From: Linanthus parryae
Taxonomy: Eukaryota > Streptophyta > Magnoliopsida > Ericales > Polemoniaceae
Direction: 5' to 3'
NCBI GenBank assembly: GCA_023055425.1
Contig: JALGPY010000007.1
Location: forward strand, 85,399,136-85,463,135
DNA: 64,000 nucleotides
A program made the translations under genes and the position numbers. Shown in pieces: positions 44,938-56,829 of the stretch. Every line of letters starts with the position of its first letter. The first letter of the stretch is position 1. The notes below the pieces were generated by a model. It had not been told where the DNA came from and ran no database searches. It was given only the letters and a program-made list of their open reading frames with translations.

Positions 44938-46705
44938 TGGAATTCTACAAAATGAGAAATATATAATTTTTAGTATTTTATGAACAAATAACTATATTTA
45001 TTAATGACTAGATTATTAAATACAGCTCCCACTATTTTTCTCGGATTAATAGACCTCCATATTAATGCGGAAAATATCATTATATTTTCTAGTGGGTCCA
45101 AGATCCCAATTTCACTTCCTTTTTGAGCTTGCTTTGGCAAGTCATCCAAAAATCAGTTATCTATGTAGGAACAATTCCAATTGCATCCTTATGCAACTCT
45201 TGGTTCAATTAGGCAAATAACTCCTTATTTATCCATCCCATGGATAATCCCAATTGGTTGCCTTTAGGTTTTAATCTTATTAAAATTACCCAGTTGCGTC
45301 CTACGTCTTACTCCAACAATTTCTTATTACTTGTTTGTGCCAACGCACCACATCAAGATGAATCAAGTGGCCCTGCTTTGGCATGCACGAGCTTGATTAA
45401 TCACGACTGTGATGAGTGCTGGAATAACGAGAAGACAAAACGCAATATTTATATTGAGGGATTTTCTTTTTCAATTTTAATTGTTTTGTTGATCCATATC
45501 AACTGATATACTTATTTTGATTTAGGCTAAATCATAAACAAGAGATCCGGGTTGCATTATCTTGTTACTGATTTTGCTTGTATCAATCATACACCAACAA
45601 TAAATAACAGGACAATAAAGTACACAACCACATAACAAAAATTAAACGTGATGTGGATATGGCCACTAAACTAAGATATTCCCAAGCCAATGAGAATATC
45701 CATGAACTATAGAATACCAAGATCATCATTATGTGCCTCCATCTGTTTGTCCATGCTCCATAGCTAGATTTTTGTGGAATGTCGCCATCTTGTGGTTTCT
45801 CCATGCTCCTTCTTCAAATCTTGGCTATCATCTACTCTATCTAATTCTAGCTAGCATCTAAAATAAATAGAGAGATCTCACAAGTTGAGAAGAAGACCGA
45901 TTTGCAAACCGTAAAACTTAATTAACTATTACATTAAATTGATCAGCTCGCAGGCCGTAAGACAAACCACAAAATAAACATCCACAACAAACCACAACCT
46001 AAGACCATATTCAATCACCATGCAAATAGCACAAAACAGTTAAAATCCAATTTTAATGTGCTTGGTCAATTTTAGTTGATTTTGGATGTGCTAGGGTCAA
46101 ACAGTCCAATAAGGCTCACCATGCTTGGCCGAAACCCTAATGGATCGCCACAAGGCCCAGGGGTCGGCCGACCCTAGGCCGCACGGTCAACCCACGGTTG
46201 ATTTTGGATGTGCTAGGGTCAAACAGTCCAATAAGGTTCACCATGCTTGGCCGAAACCCTAATGAATCGCCACAAGGCCCAGGGGTCGGCCGACCCTAGG
46301 CCGCACGGTCAACCCACGCGCGCCAAGGCCGGTCTGGCCCTTATGCCGTGTGGTATCTTGGGCGGCAAGGAAGGAGGCGGTCCCAGTGGGGCTGAACCTC
46401 CTTGTGGGAGTTGTTTCCAAAAAAATCCTACTCATTGTTGTCCAAGTTTAGTTGTTTCCATACTTGAAAAACCCCTTTTCCAAGCATGTGCCCAAACCCT
46501 AGCCACCAAGATCCAAAAATTCACATACTATGTGATTCAAACTCACTAATAATTTACATCTTACGTAAAAATAGATCGTTTTTGGTTGAATCATATTCAA
46601 TTGCATCAAATATGCTTAATTTATCATTTTACGCGATAATCAACAATTAAGGTGTAAAAGTACATAAATGTAACATGTAAACTCCGTTATGCTCTACGAC
46701 ATGTG
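44938..46705 (-). other. Angela-B leader
   Basis: It corresponds to the Angela-A leader and includes the GC-rich block, here partly duplicated (46075-46318). No gene is seen. Confidence 0.7.
46075..46318 (-). repeat. 122-bp tandem duplication in the Angela-B leader
   Basis: Two nearly identical copies start GTTGATTTTGGATGTGCTAG at 46075 and 46197. Each contains the palindromic GGGTCGGCCGACCC. Angela-A has no such duplication. Confidence 0.9.
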
Positions 46706-46717
46706 GCTCTGATACCA
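46706..46717 (-). other. Primer binding site of Angela-B
   Basis: The minus strand reads TGGTATCAGAGC one base from the 5' LTR. Confidence 0.93.
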
Positions 46718-46718
46718 C

Positions 46719-48127
46719 TGTAGGGTTTTGTAACGGATTACGCAGTGGAAATAAACAATTAATCATCCGCACAAGACCCTCCAAGGATCACAAGTCTATA
46801 AATCATAACGATAGTAAAGGATTTAACGTAGTCACCTTGTTTATCTCCTTGGATGACTTCAAAGGTAGAATGATGTCCACGTCTCTATGGCAAGTCCCAC
46901 CTAGTATGAATTGCTATAATCCTCCCACTCCTTGTTGTAGCAACGGGATGGAAGGAGGAAGAAGAATCACGCAACAAACGGAAGAAGAGGGTCGCGCCTC
47001 TCCTTGTGGCCGACGGGTAGGGGGCAGACCAAGGGGGTTCGACCTCCTTGTGTCTTGCTCTCTCTCGTTGAATTTCTGTCTCACTCAATCTGTTATGAGC
47101 ATTAGCTGAGAAAATAAGCTAGGAGTGTCCTTTATATAGTCCAACAACTCCTTGTTAACTATATAAAGGCCCCGATCCAAATCATGTCCATACACGGATT
47201 AGTCAAACTTGCAAATTAGTCCTACTAAGTTTGCAAGTAGTTGCGTATTGATCTTATAATTAATTAATCATATTAATTAATTCCAAAATCTTTTTTAATC
47301 CATATGGTGTGTGAACCCATAGGTTTCTAATTAGTTGGTAGTAACAATCACAAACATGGAGCGGCCTCTAGTAAGACATCCATGCTACTCAACTCATAGA
47401 AATAATGATTACTTTGACAAACCTTGTGCAAGTATGTCTCATCCCTTTGTCGCCATATCTGGATTGGACACGAGACATACAAGTCACACTCTTATATCCA
47501 ATCCATAGTTTCTTGATCTGGGAAATAGTCTTATCCATGCATATAACATCAATATCCTTATATTTATTTATATGAGTCTGGTCAGACATTCTATCAGCAC
47601 TAACCCTCGAGTGGCCGCGGATATTTGCTGTCGTTATGTGGGAGGGAAAAAATATATCTACATGACTATCATCTCTAAGCTTGTTTCCTTACTGTGTCCG
47701 TCTAACGCCTTTATTACTACCCTGTTACGTTTTAGTGTTTGACGATGTGAAAACACAATATTCCACAACTAGATGATATAGTGACTTCAAGTTTAAGGAT
47801 GACAATACCGTTGTCACTACGAGAAGCGCTTGTGACTTTACATATCTTGTATGTAGCCTTCTCGTTAGTGGATCAATCCAGTACGACATTACCCCTAATG
47901 CATACCCATGTGTTGGATCGTGATATCTCCATATCAATCCAACCCATACTAGTCTATAGTTGATCATCCTTTTAATCAATATAATTGACTAGGGATATTT
48001 AGGATAAACAAAAACATTTGTAATATAAAGATCTCATTATATTAAATATCTCCATAAATAAATGAATATTCTAACCAAAAGTAATGTTTATACTAAGAAG
48101 ATTTCCTCTAGGGCATCTATTCCAACA
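46719..48127 (-). repeat. Angela-B 5' LTR
   Basis: It runs TGTAGGGTTTTG...ATTCCAACA. TATA box at 47130-47139. Confidence 0.93.
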
Positions 48128-49514
48128 ATGAGTATTGTAGGAGATGGTAGTTTCTCACATGGAAGAGCTGTTAATAGACCTCCCTTATTCTGTGGTTAAA
48201 TGTTTTTGCACTGGAAAGCTTGATGAAAATGTTCATCATTGATCAAGATATGCAACTATGGACTATCATTCAGAAGGGTCCTCATATATTCTACACTGAA
48301 AAAGATGGGATCAGGACTCTTAAAACTGAGGATTTACTTTCTGCTTCTGAATTAGAACATTTTTTTTTAAAATTACATATCTATTAATATCTTATACTGT
48401 GCTTTGAGTGCAGATGAATTTAACAGGATTTCAGGATGCAAGATTGCCAAGGAGATATGGGATAATCTTGTGGTGACATTTGAAGGAACTAGCCAAGTCA
48501 AGTAGACCAAGATCAACACATTCCTTAGGAAATATGAGTTGTTCAAGTTGAATGAATATGAATCCATTAGAGACATGTTCAAAAGATTCACTGACATTGT
48601 CAACAACCTTGATTTATTAGGAAAACACAATTTTCAATGAAGAAAAGGTTAGAAAGATTCTGAGAATTCTTTATAAAGTAAAATGGGAAACAAAGACTAC
48701 TGTCATTGAAGAAACTCATGATCTATCATCCCTCCAACTTTATGATCTGCTAGTAAAGTTGCTCCCACATGAAATCTCCATGAATGAAGCTGACGGAGAA
48801 TTATCTGACGGTGTCAAGAACCTAGCTCTCAAGGACAAGGAGAATGAACCTTCTCAAAGCCTTGAACCAGTAGAGGATGATGATGAAGATCCTTTTGCTC
48901 TTATTTCTAAAGTCTTGACTAGAATTTTGAAGATGAAAAAGAACTTTGAAAGCAAGGACTTCAGCAAGGAAACACAAATCCTACAATAGCAGTGACTACA
49001 AAGGTAAATCTATTTCTCAAGCAAAAGAAACCTTGGAACTTGTTTGTCAAAATCAAAGCCTTGAAATTTCTTTGAAAAAATCTGACAGGGATTTCAAAAC
49101 CATGGAAACCAATTTCAAGGCCTTGAAACTCAAGTCAAGGAAGTGGTCACTGAAAACTCTCTTTTGAGTGACATGATTGTTGCTCTAATACATCATTGTG
49201 ATCAATTGGAGAAACAAAAAACTACTCTAACTGAGAAACTTCAAGATGCTAAGAAGGCTATGACTAAGCTTGCTGACTCAGAACACAAAATGAACTTGAT
49301 TCTTGGAGGAAGATTACATTCTGTTCACAAAACTGGTATTGGTTACAGTCAAAACATTCCTAGAAAAAGCAACACTAGATTTGTGAAGGCTAGTAACAAA
49401 AATTCTCCTAAGTGCCATTACTGCAACAAAATTGGTCATGTTAAAATGACTTGTCCTTTTAGAAGGAGAGACCCTCAAACAATGAGGAACACTTTTTTAG
49501 TTCAAATAAAATGA
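48128..49514 (+). pseudogene. SIRE-B gag
   Basis: It starts ATGAGTATTGTAGGAG at the right-hand copy of the Angela-B target duplication. It aligns with SIRE-A gag, with stops from about 48198 onwards and frame changes. The first zinc knuckle found in SIRE-A is missing: sequence jumps from the RKHKSYNSSDYKGKS segment to LELVCQNQSLE near 49000-49050. A helical segment with FKALK (49110-49130) follows, then the zinc knuckle CHYCNKIGHVKMTC (about 49410-49451). Confidence 0.85.
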
Positions 49515-49626
49515 CAAGTTAGACATACTTGGGTTCAAAAGGGGTTAGTAAACCTAACATGGTTGACCCTGAATATGTCTAAATTCCACACATGGTCTAA
49601 CAGCTGGGTAAGGCAGTGAATGGTGT

Positions 49627-50040
49627 TTGCAGGATGTCACCAAGAGAAAAGATCAAAGATGGTTCATGGACAGTGGTTGCTCAAGATATATGAGTGGAAA
49701 GAGATCTTTATTCTCAGAACAAAAGAGTAATCTAAAGGCTCAATCACACTTGGTGACAAAAATAAAATGCAACATCTTAGGTATTGGTAAAGTTTGTACT
49801 GATTCTGAAAATTCTATTTCTGATGTCTATTTTGTTGATGATTTGAAATTCAATCTACTTAGTGAATCTCAATTTGTGATAATGGTAACAAAGTTATCTT
49901 TGACAAAGAGAAATGTGTGGTGCAAAATGAGAAATCTGGAGCTTGCATTCTCACTGCCTCAAGGTCAAACAATGTCTATACTTTACACACTAACAAAGTT
50001 CCAGGTGAAAGCTTGAAGTGTCTCAAGGTCTTAAAATAAG
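49627..50040 (+). pseudogene. SIRE-B protease
   Basis: The active site DSGCS lies at 49669-49683 in WFMDSGCSRYMSGK. Homology continues through GIGKVCTDSENSISDVYFVDDLKFNLL before a frame change near 49870. It aligns with SIRE-A 9400-9800. Confidence 0.8.
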
Positions 50041-51000
50041 ATTCAAATCTTTGTCATAGAAAGCTTGGACACATTAGCTTGCATACCTTGAACAAGTTAA
50101 TCTCTAGAGACCTGGTAAGAGGATTTCCTTCTATCAAATTCAGATATGATGAAGTATGCAAAGTCTGTTCTTAAGGTAAGCGGACAAGGAGCTCATTCAA
50201 ACAAAAGAAATTTGTAAGTACTACTAGACCCACTAAACTACTTAACATGGATCATTTTGGTCCTATGAGGATTCCAACTCCAAAGGGCAAGAAGTATATG
50301 TTAGTTATCGTTGATGATTATTCAAGATTTAATTGGGTTATGTTTCTTAGAGATAAATCTGAACCTCTAACTGAATTTTCAAATCTTTGTAAGGAGCTTC
50401 AAACTTTGAAAAACCTACCAATTTCTTCAATCAGAAGTGATCATGGTAGAGAGTTTGATCAGTTTGAGTTTGATTTATTTTGTGCTAAGTATGGTATCTC
50501 TCACAACTTTTCTGTTCCAATAACTCCTCAACAGAATGGTGTTGTTGAAAGACAGAACATGAATCTTGAAGATATGTCAAGATCAATGCTTCTAGAGAAT
50601 AAGTTACCCAAGTCATTCTGGGCAGAAGCTGTGAACACAACCAACTACATACTCAACTTGTGCCTGATAAGGCCAATTTTGAAGAAGACTCCATATGAGA
50701 TTTTCAAAGGAAGAAACCAAATATTTCATATTTTAAACCTGTTGGCTGCACTTGTTTTATTCACAACAATGGTAAGGAAAATCTTGGTAAGTTTGATGTA
50801 AGAAGTGATGAAGGTATCTTTCTTGGTTACTCTCTGACTAGAAAATCTTATAGAGTTTACAATAAAATAACTAAGCTTGTTAAAGAAAGTATTCATGTCA
50901 TTTTTGATGAAAGCTATGATGGTTCTTTGAGTGAAATTTTTGCAGACTTGAATTTGAACAAGCATGAGTCAGAAGATGAAGCAGAGACTTCACTTGTTTC
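50041..51000 (+). pseudogene. SIRE-B integrase
   Basis: The zinc-binding part (HRKLGHISLHT ... VCKVCS with a stop at 50173) is followed by MDHFGPMRIPTPK with the first Asp, SIRSDHGREF with the second and QQNGVVERQN with the Glu. A single-base loss in the FKGRN(Q) region near 50716 shifts the frame; the tail (VRSDEGIFLGYSL) continues in another frame. Confidence 0.85.
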
Positions 51001-51536
51001 AAGGAAAGCTTACAGGGTAATATTCTTGAAAGTGGTTCTCAAAGACTTGAAAAAGAGCACCAGAGTAACTAAAGTGATCAAGCCACTTCCTCAAGGTCTC
51101 AAAGGATTGAAAAGTTACCTGGAGAGCCTAAGCCATGGACTCCAAGAAAGAGATTTAAAAATCTATCATCTCATCCATTTGATAACATTATATCTGATCC
51201 ATCCACTGGTACACAGACAAGATCTCAATTGAAAAAATTGTGTGCTTTTAATGCTCGTGTTTCTCTTGTAGAACCAAAAAATGTGAAAGAAGCATTACAA
51301 GAAGCATAATGGATCATTGCAATGCAAAGTGAAATAAATTAATTTGGGAGAAATAAGGTGTGGAATCTCGTTCCTCCACCAAAAGATCAGTCTGTTATAG
51401 GCACAAGGTGGGTGTTCAGAAACAAGGTGGATGAAAATGGCAAGGTAATTAGAAACAAAGCCAGACTAGTAGTTCAAGACTACAACCAAGGAGAAGATGA
51501 AGAAATGAATATTTCTGCATCAAAAAAAAGTATACT
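51001..51536 (+). pseudogene. SIRE-B RT remnant lacking the catalytic core
   Basis: The N-terminal RT sequence VWNLVPPPKDQSVIGTRWVF, then VIRNKARLVVQDYNQGED, is present. After 51500 the sequence jumps to LINKYNMSQSKFTKTPMSSTL, which in SIRE-A lies 3' of YVDD. The segment equivalent to about 11275-11800 of SIRE-A, including the YVDD active site, is absent. A stop (GAAGCATAA) is at about 51307. Confidence 0.85.
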
Positions 51537-52361
51537 AAGGACTTGATCAACAAGTACAATATGTCTCAGTCCAAATTTACAAAGACTCCTATGAGTTCTA
51601 CACTATCCTTAGATAAAGATCAAGCTGGTAAGAGTGTACATCAGAAAGGGTATAGAGGTAGGATTGGATTATTTCTATATCTCACAGCTAGTAGACCATA
51701 TATTATGTGGGCATGTGTGCAAGATTTCAATATGATCCCAAAGAGTCACACTTAACTGCTATTAAAATGATTTTCAGATATCTCAATGGTACCAAAGAGT
51801 TAGGGCTTTGGTATCCAAAACCGTCAAACTTCTCTCTTTCTGGATATTCAGATGCTGACTTTGCACGGTATAAAGTTGACACAAAGAGCACTTAAGGGTT
51901 TTGCCAATTCCTTGGTCCATCCTTAATCAGGTGGCATTCAAAGAAACAGAACTTTGTGGCATTATCAACAACCGAAGCTGAATATATAGCAGCTGGAGCA
52001 TGCTGCTCACAAGTGTTGTGGATTTCTCAGCAAATGAGGGATCTTGGATTTGAATCCAAAGAAATACCTATCAAATGTGAAAACACCAGTTCTATTTCAA
52101 TTACAAAGAATCCGGTTCAGCATTCCAGAACCAAGCACATAGATGTTATACACCATTTCATCAGAGATCATGTTGAGAAAGGAAGCACATAGATGTTAGA
52201 CACCATTTCATCAGAGATCATGTTGCAAAAGGTGATGTTGTTCTTGAATATATTTATACTAACATGCAGCTGCAGATATCTTCACTAAACCATCGTCAGA
52301 AGAAATACTTACAGCCCTCATATTAGAGCTGGGTATTCTTAATAAGGAAGCATTGGTTTAG
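51537..52361 (+). pseudogene. SIRE-B RNase H and pol terminus
   Basis: The sequence has SDADFARYKVDTKST followed by a stop, then ALSTTEAEYIAAGACCSQVLWI, CENTSSISITKNP (the family Asp appears as Glu) and RTKHIDVIHHFIRDH. A 50-bp tandem duplication breaks the frame. The final TAG is at 52359-52361. Confidence 0.85.
52134..52233 (+). repeat. 50-bp tandem duplication in SIRE-B RNase H
   Basis: AAGCACATAGATGTTAKACA and the sequence after it repeat with period 50. The length is not a multiple of three, so the duplication itself causes a frameshift. Confidence 0.85.
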
Positions 52362-52760
52362 GGGGAGTATCAGGCAAGTTTCAGGTAAAGTATTATGTGT
52401 TTCATAGTTTGAACTGATTTTCAAAACCTTGAAAATCGTTTCAAAGCCTTGACATTATTTGGTTTAGCAGTATAGCTTTTCAAGGCCTTGAAACTTTGCA
52501 AAGCCTTGAAAATAAGTATGTATGCTATTTAGTCAAAAATTGGATCTTTCAATGTTTGGTGCGATCTTTGTAGATAATTGCCTAATATTGCCTTTACCTT
52601 TTTAAACTTATTTTCTTTTAAATCAATATTATTTTATTTCCTTTCCTACGTCACACACACACACAAATTTGAATTTCGTTCAAACTGCAAAGATCTTAGA
52701 GAGATTTGGAAATATTTATGTTTCCTTATCCAACTCAAAATCTCTAATATTTATCTTCTC

Positions 52761-52809
<49 letters not shown>

Positions 52810-52849
52810 GTATCACTCCTGCATATCTCTTCTTCTCCCTCAAACCCTA
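52362..52849 (+). other. SIRE-B spacer between pol and the 3' ORF
   Basis: No coding sequence is supported. It holds the palindrome TTTCAAGGCCTTGAAA at 52478-52493, degenerate copies beside it, and a long CT repeat just before the 3' ORF. Confidence 0.6.
52764..52805 (+). repeat. (TC)n microsatellite
   Basis: About 20 uninterrupted TC dinucleotides lie in the leader of the 3' ORF. SIRE-A has only CTCTCTC at the matching place, so the array has expanded in this lineage. Confidence 0.95.
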
Positions 52850-54719
52850 ATGAGAACAAGAAGAGAATTCCAAAGAATCAAGATGGCTTGAGTTTCAAAG
52901 GTGGTTTCAGAAAAGAAGAGGAAGACTACTCATGATGTAGTTCAAATCATCAGTGGTGACTCTAGTTCCAGAACTCCAACAGAAGAAAGGGCTCCTTCCC
53001 CTCCTAAGAAGAAAAGCAAGAAAGATCTGACACCTACTTATATCAAGAAGCAGAAGAAGACAGATCAATCTGCTCCTGAGAAACAACCAGAGGAACAGAT
53101 TGTCACTCCAAAGAAGTTGAAGAAGAAGAAGCCTACAAAATCTGAAAAAGGTAAAAAAAAGGTTTTGGAGGAAGAACAAGAGAAAAACACAGGAAAATAA
53201 CTGCAGATCTATTCAGAAAAGCCTTAGTCCCCGGGTAAGAAATCTATTATTTCCACCAAGTGGTTTATTTCTCAAACTGCTAGAGGACAATGGTTATATG
53301 GATTTGCTTCTAGACAAGTAGCCTATTGTAGCATGATTAGTGTTAACATGTTGAAGGCCATGAATCTAGAGTGTGTTAAGAGGCTAAAGAAAAGTTCTCT
53401 TTGGAAAGTCTTAAACCTTCCTGAAGTGGCCTATCCTAGCCTTACTAGGCTTTTCTATCTAAAGATGAAGCAAATCTCTACTGTTAACCTGGTGATTCAA
53501 TCTAAAGTTGTTGGGATCACAATGGAGTTAGATCACTTAGAGTTTGCTAATCTTTTAGGCTGTCCCAAGAGATATAACACATGAAACTATCCCAACAAAG
53601 TTAATGCTTTGAAACTGGCTAGGGAAGAATTCTTTCTACCTAATGTCTCTAACTCCTCTAAACAGTTAACACACTCTGTCCTAACTGTTGAAGCTAAAGT
53701 TTTGCTTACCATCCTGATGAGGTGTGTAGTGCCTAGGGAGAATTCAAAAGAGCTGATCACTGATAGGGTATTATATTTGATCATGAATGGATATGAGATT
53801 GATCTTCCTACAATTTTGATGGAACACATGCACTACTCCCAGACCAAGGAAAGAAAGAATCATTTTCCTTATGCTAATTTGCTTTCTACTTTATTTCTAC
53901 ATATTGAACTAACTAGTTACAGAGAAGAAACCATTACCACTGGTTTTGGCACGCTTGATGAGAACACATTTGAGAGATTTTCTGTTGTGAAAACCAGTGA
54001 TGGGATATGGAAGTTATACTCTGATATGTATGAGAAGCATTTGCAATCCAAAAAGTTTCCCAAACCCAAGGCTTTGACCCCCCCTTCAAAACCTACCCTC
54101 TCAACCTCAAGACCTTTGCATGGTGGTTCAACGACTTGAAACTCATGAGAAGGATATGGATGACCTGAAGGAAAATCAACACGAGTTTGGCACTGAATTC
54201 AAGCAAGTAAAGTATATGGTTGAAAGAATCTTCAAGAGCATCATTGTACTTCATGTGGAAGAAGAAGTGTCTTAGGCTGCAGAAGGATCAAATAGGGATG
54301 CAAAAGGTTCAACCAGAGATTTGTTAAGTGAGCATACAACTCAAGATGAGGATACATGGGTGGTGGACAAAGGGAAAAGTAGTTCAAGAACAGGGAGATG
54401 AAGATAAAAAACAAGATGATGTTGACAGTCCAGACTTAGGAATGTTGCTCAAGGATGCTAAGAAGAAAAAGAAGAAAACCAACATTCCAGAGATACTGAA
54501 TGAATCAGACATATTTGATGATGATGTGGATTCAGGTGCTACTTCTAAGGCTGCTCAGGAAGAAGATCAAGATGCTCGAGATGATGAAGAAGACACTGGA
54601 GCTGACGATGCTGAGCTAAATGGAGGTGGAGACCAAACCCCCATAATTCTTGCCTCTTCTATCTATCTCTTTAAAGGCCTTGAATTTCTCTTAAAATTCT
54701 TGAAAGTTTTTATCTTTTA
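52850..54719 (+). pseudogene. SIRE-B additional 3' ORF (historically env-like)
   Basis: The start ATGAGAACAAGAAGAGAA matches SIRE-A, but codon 14 is TGA (52889-52891). A Lys-rich N-terminal part (PKKKSKKD, KKLKKKKPTKSEKGKKK) precedes a globular part: TRLFYLKMKQI, VVGITMELDHLEF, LLGCPKRYN, ILMRCVVPRENS, YLIMNGYEIDLPTILMEHM. The acidic C-terminal part (54328-54640) reads DDDVDSG and DARDDEEDTGADDAE. Stops and frame changes occur. Middle-domain residues are clearly shared with SIRE-A. The function is unknown. Confidence 0.68.
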
Positions 54720-55018
54720 ATATTTTTTACTCAGTTTTCCAAACTTTGATCCAAAATTTTCTCATTATTTTTTGTTGAAAGTCAAAAAGGGGTAGAAATT
54801 AAGGTGTTTATTTGTTTCCTTTTAGTACTTTTTATATGGCTTAGAGATCTGGTTTAGATCAATAGGGTTTTCTAGACATTGCTACTATTTTGTTGCTAAT
54901 AAGTTGGATTGCTTGGATATCTTGTGTTACAGTTTACTATCATGGATTCTTCTATGCTCTAATGATTTTTTTTTGCAGAGAATCAATCCTTAAAAAGATT
55001 TTAGTTTTGTCTTTCATC

Positions 55019-55028
55019 AAGGGGGAGA
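55019..55028 (+). other. Polypurine tract of SIRE-B
   Basis: AAGGGGGAGA one base before the 3' LTR. Confidence 0.88.
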
Positions 55029-56078
55029 TTGTAAGTTCAGCCAGTTTCAAAGGCTTGAAATACTTGTCTGTTTCAAGACCTTGAAACTGCTTTCAAGGAA
55101 ACAAGAACTGCAGAATACATCATGAACTTAGGGGGAGCTTTTGATTCTGTTCTGACTCTTGATCTCCTATGATTGATTATATGTTATTTGATGATGAAAG
55201 ACAAATCAACTTGCTACTCTAAATTGTGATTAATCTGTCTGTCTGACTAAGTTTTTACAGGGATATTCAGTTACCTATTTTGAAGTAACTAGTTCCTGAA
55301 ATGTATGTTGCACAAAAGGAAACTGAAGCTGTTTGATATGATTTTGTGTTGATTCAATCTGACCTGGACCTTCCTAACACCTTTATAAACTAGATCAAAA
55401 GTAGTATCTTTGAAGATACTGAGCAACTAGCCGTTGGAGGAGCTGTTAGAAGAGTCAAGATTTGAAGCTACTTTTCATGAAAGTTTGTTAATAAGATTCT
55501 GAAGATCTTCAATTCAAACAGACTGCTTAAAAGAGGGAATTGTTGAAGAATTCCGTAGATACCACATAGCACAATACACAGAGACATTCAAACACTACAA
55601 AGGATTGACAAGCTACCAAGAAGCAGATCTACATCACTCAATCCAATCATCTGACGAACAATGCATTCTCACTGAAGATTACTTCTCATTGTTCCTTGCT
55701 TCATATCATTATTTGTATATCATTTAGATAATACTTCTAGTTCTTATTCTCCTGGATTGTTCAAAGTGAACAATAGAGAATTTTTGATCAATCAGTTAGC
55801 TAGAGTAGGTACTAGATAGGTTAGTGAGAACCACAAGATGTAACACAGTAAGACATCTCTATGTGCTTGAGATCTAGGGCTCAGCTTTTGATCAGTGGCG
55901 GAGCCAGGATTTTGGTTAGGGGGGGATTTTTTTTTAAGGAGAGGGTATAGATTTCAATGAATAAAAAATTATGCTAGTGTAATAAATACCATGGTCTTTT
56001 GTGTATTTATGAAAAATTAAGGGAATAATTGTGTATATAAAATAGGTGGTGCTATTTTTCTCCAAAAAATCATGCTTG

Positions 56079-56140
56079 TGCCAAGAATCGAACTCGAGAA
56101 AAAATGTTTTACAAACCACACTACTAACCACTGGACCAGG
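56079..56140 (-). other. tRNA-like Pol III promoter unit 1
   Basis: On the minus strand an A-box-like TGGTCCAGTGGTTAG lies about 30 bp before a B box GTTCGATTC (56085-56093), then TTGGCACAAGCATG. This layout is that of tRNA-derived SINE heads. It is not a functional tRNA: no cloverleaf ends are evident. Confidence 0.6.
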
Positions 56141-56227
56141 ACCGAGGTACGCATTAGTTTCTACATGGGCGTAATCCTATATATATTAAAAACGCGGCGC
56201 TTTTTTTTGTCCAAAAAATAACATGCT

Positions 56228-56290
56228 TGTGCCAAGAATCGAACTCAGGACCTATGTTTTACAAAAAAAACTGCTAACCGCTGGACCAAG
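56228..56290 (-). other. tRNA-like Pol III promoter unit 2
   Basis: A diverged second copy: TTGGTCCAGCGGTTAGCAG, then B box GTTCGATTC (56236-56244) and TTGGCACAAGCATG. It is spaced about 150 bp from unit 1. Confidence 0.6.
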
Positions 56291-56829
56291 GTCCCGATCG
56301 TGTTTTAACTGGGGAGCACACACATATATTTTATACTGGCCCAACTAAAAAAAATAAATATATAGGGGTATCCTAGTGTTTCCGGGGAAGTTAGGGGGCA
56401 CATGCCCCCCGTGCCCCTACATGGCTCCGCCCCTGCTTTTGATGAATAAGAATTGAGTTGAAAATCATGCAGCGATTAAGTCCGTCAGGTAGGGACGTAA
56501 GTCCAAGTGGACTGAGCTCTATAAATCACTGTGTCTCTTCTTACACTTTACTGCTCTTTACTTAGCTTATAAACTGCTCAAAACGGGTTTCAATTCAGGG
56601 GCTTGAAACTCATTTCAAGGCCTTTGAAAACTACCAGCTTTCTATTTACTTACTGTGTTGATTCGAAGGACTTGAAATTCATTTCAAGGCCTTAAAAATA
56701 CTTGTTGCACTTCATAAACATCTTTGAAACCACTCTTTTAGCAAAAATTGAAAAAATGCCATACTCTATTCAACCCCCATCTAGAGTATTGATCTTGTAG
56801 TTATTACTACATTACTGCCCTTCATTTTA

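Larger units (their letters stand above)
39607..48127 (-). mobile_element. Angela-B: decayed Angela-type Copia element
   Basis: This 8521-bp minus-strand element has LTRs 39607-41022 (1416 bp) and 46719-48127 (1409 bp) and perfect ATGAG duplications (39602-39606 and 48128-48132). It aligns along its whole length with Angela-A but with many substitutions, stops and frameshifts. The LTRs differ from each other at many sites, so it is much older than Angela-A. Confidence 0.94.
55893..56435. mobile_element. hAT-type MITE with two tRNA-like units
   Basis: This 543-bp insertion has imperfect terminal inverted repeats CAGTGGCGGAGCC and GGCTCCGCCCCTG and a perfect 8-bp target duplication CTTTTGAT (55885-55892 and 56436-56443). 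An 8-bp duplication and CAG...CTG ends suit the hAT superfamily. It encodes no transposase. The interior carries two tRNA-like segments on the minus strand. The empty site is seen in the SIRE-B 5' LTR (GGCTTAGCTTTTGATGAATGAG). Confidence 0.88.
38345..56824 (+). mobile_element. SIRE-B: SIRE/Maximus-type Copia element with nested insertions
   Basis: The LTRs are 38345-39552 and 55030-56824. Primer site TGGTATTAGAGC is at 39555-39566 and the PPT at 55019-55028. Perfect TTTTA duplications flank it (38340-38344 and 56825-56829). It carries Angela-B at its gag start and a MITE in its 3' LTR. Gene order and sequence match SIRE-A, but the LTRs differ (TGTAAGTTC start), so it is a different family of the same lineage. 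All genes are broken, and the RT catalytic core is deleted. Confidence 0.92.
55030..56824 (+). repeat. SIRE-B 3' LTR (carries a MITE)
   Basis: It runs TGTAAGTTCAG...CCCTTCA. Without the 543-bp MITE and its 8-bp duplication it is 1244 bp, close to the 1208-bp 5' LTR. The palindromes are degenerate here (near 55070, 56612 and 56680). Confidence 0.9.

Noticed and set aside
56079..56290. Two genuine tRNA genes on the minus strand
   Set aside because: A and B boxes are present but acceptor and anticodon stems are not evident, and the units sit inside a MITE as diverged copies.
55893..56435. Mutator-type MITE with a 9-bp duplication
   Set aside because: A 9-bp reading (GCTTTTGAT) works only by taking the terminal G of the element; the 8-bp reading gives symmetrical CAG...CTG ends.
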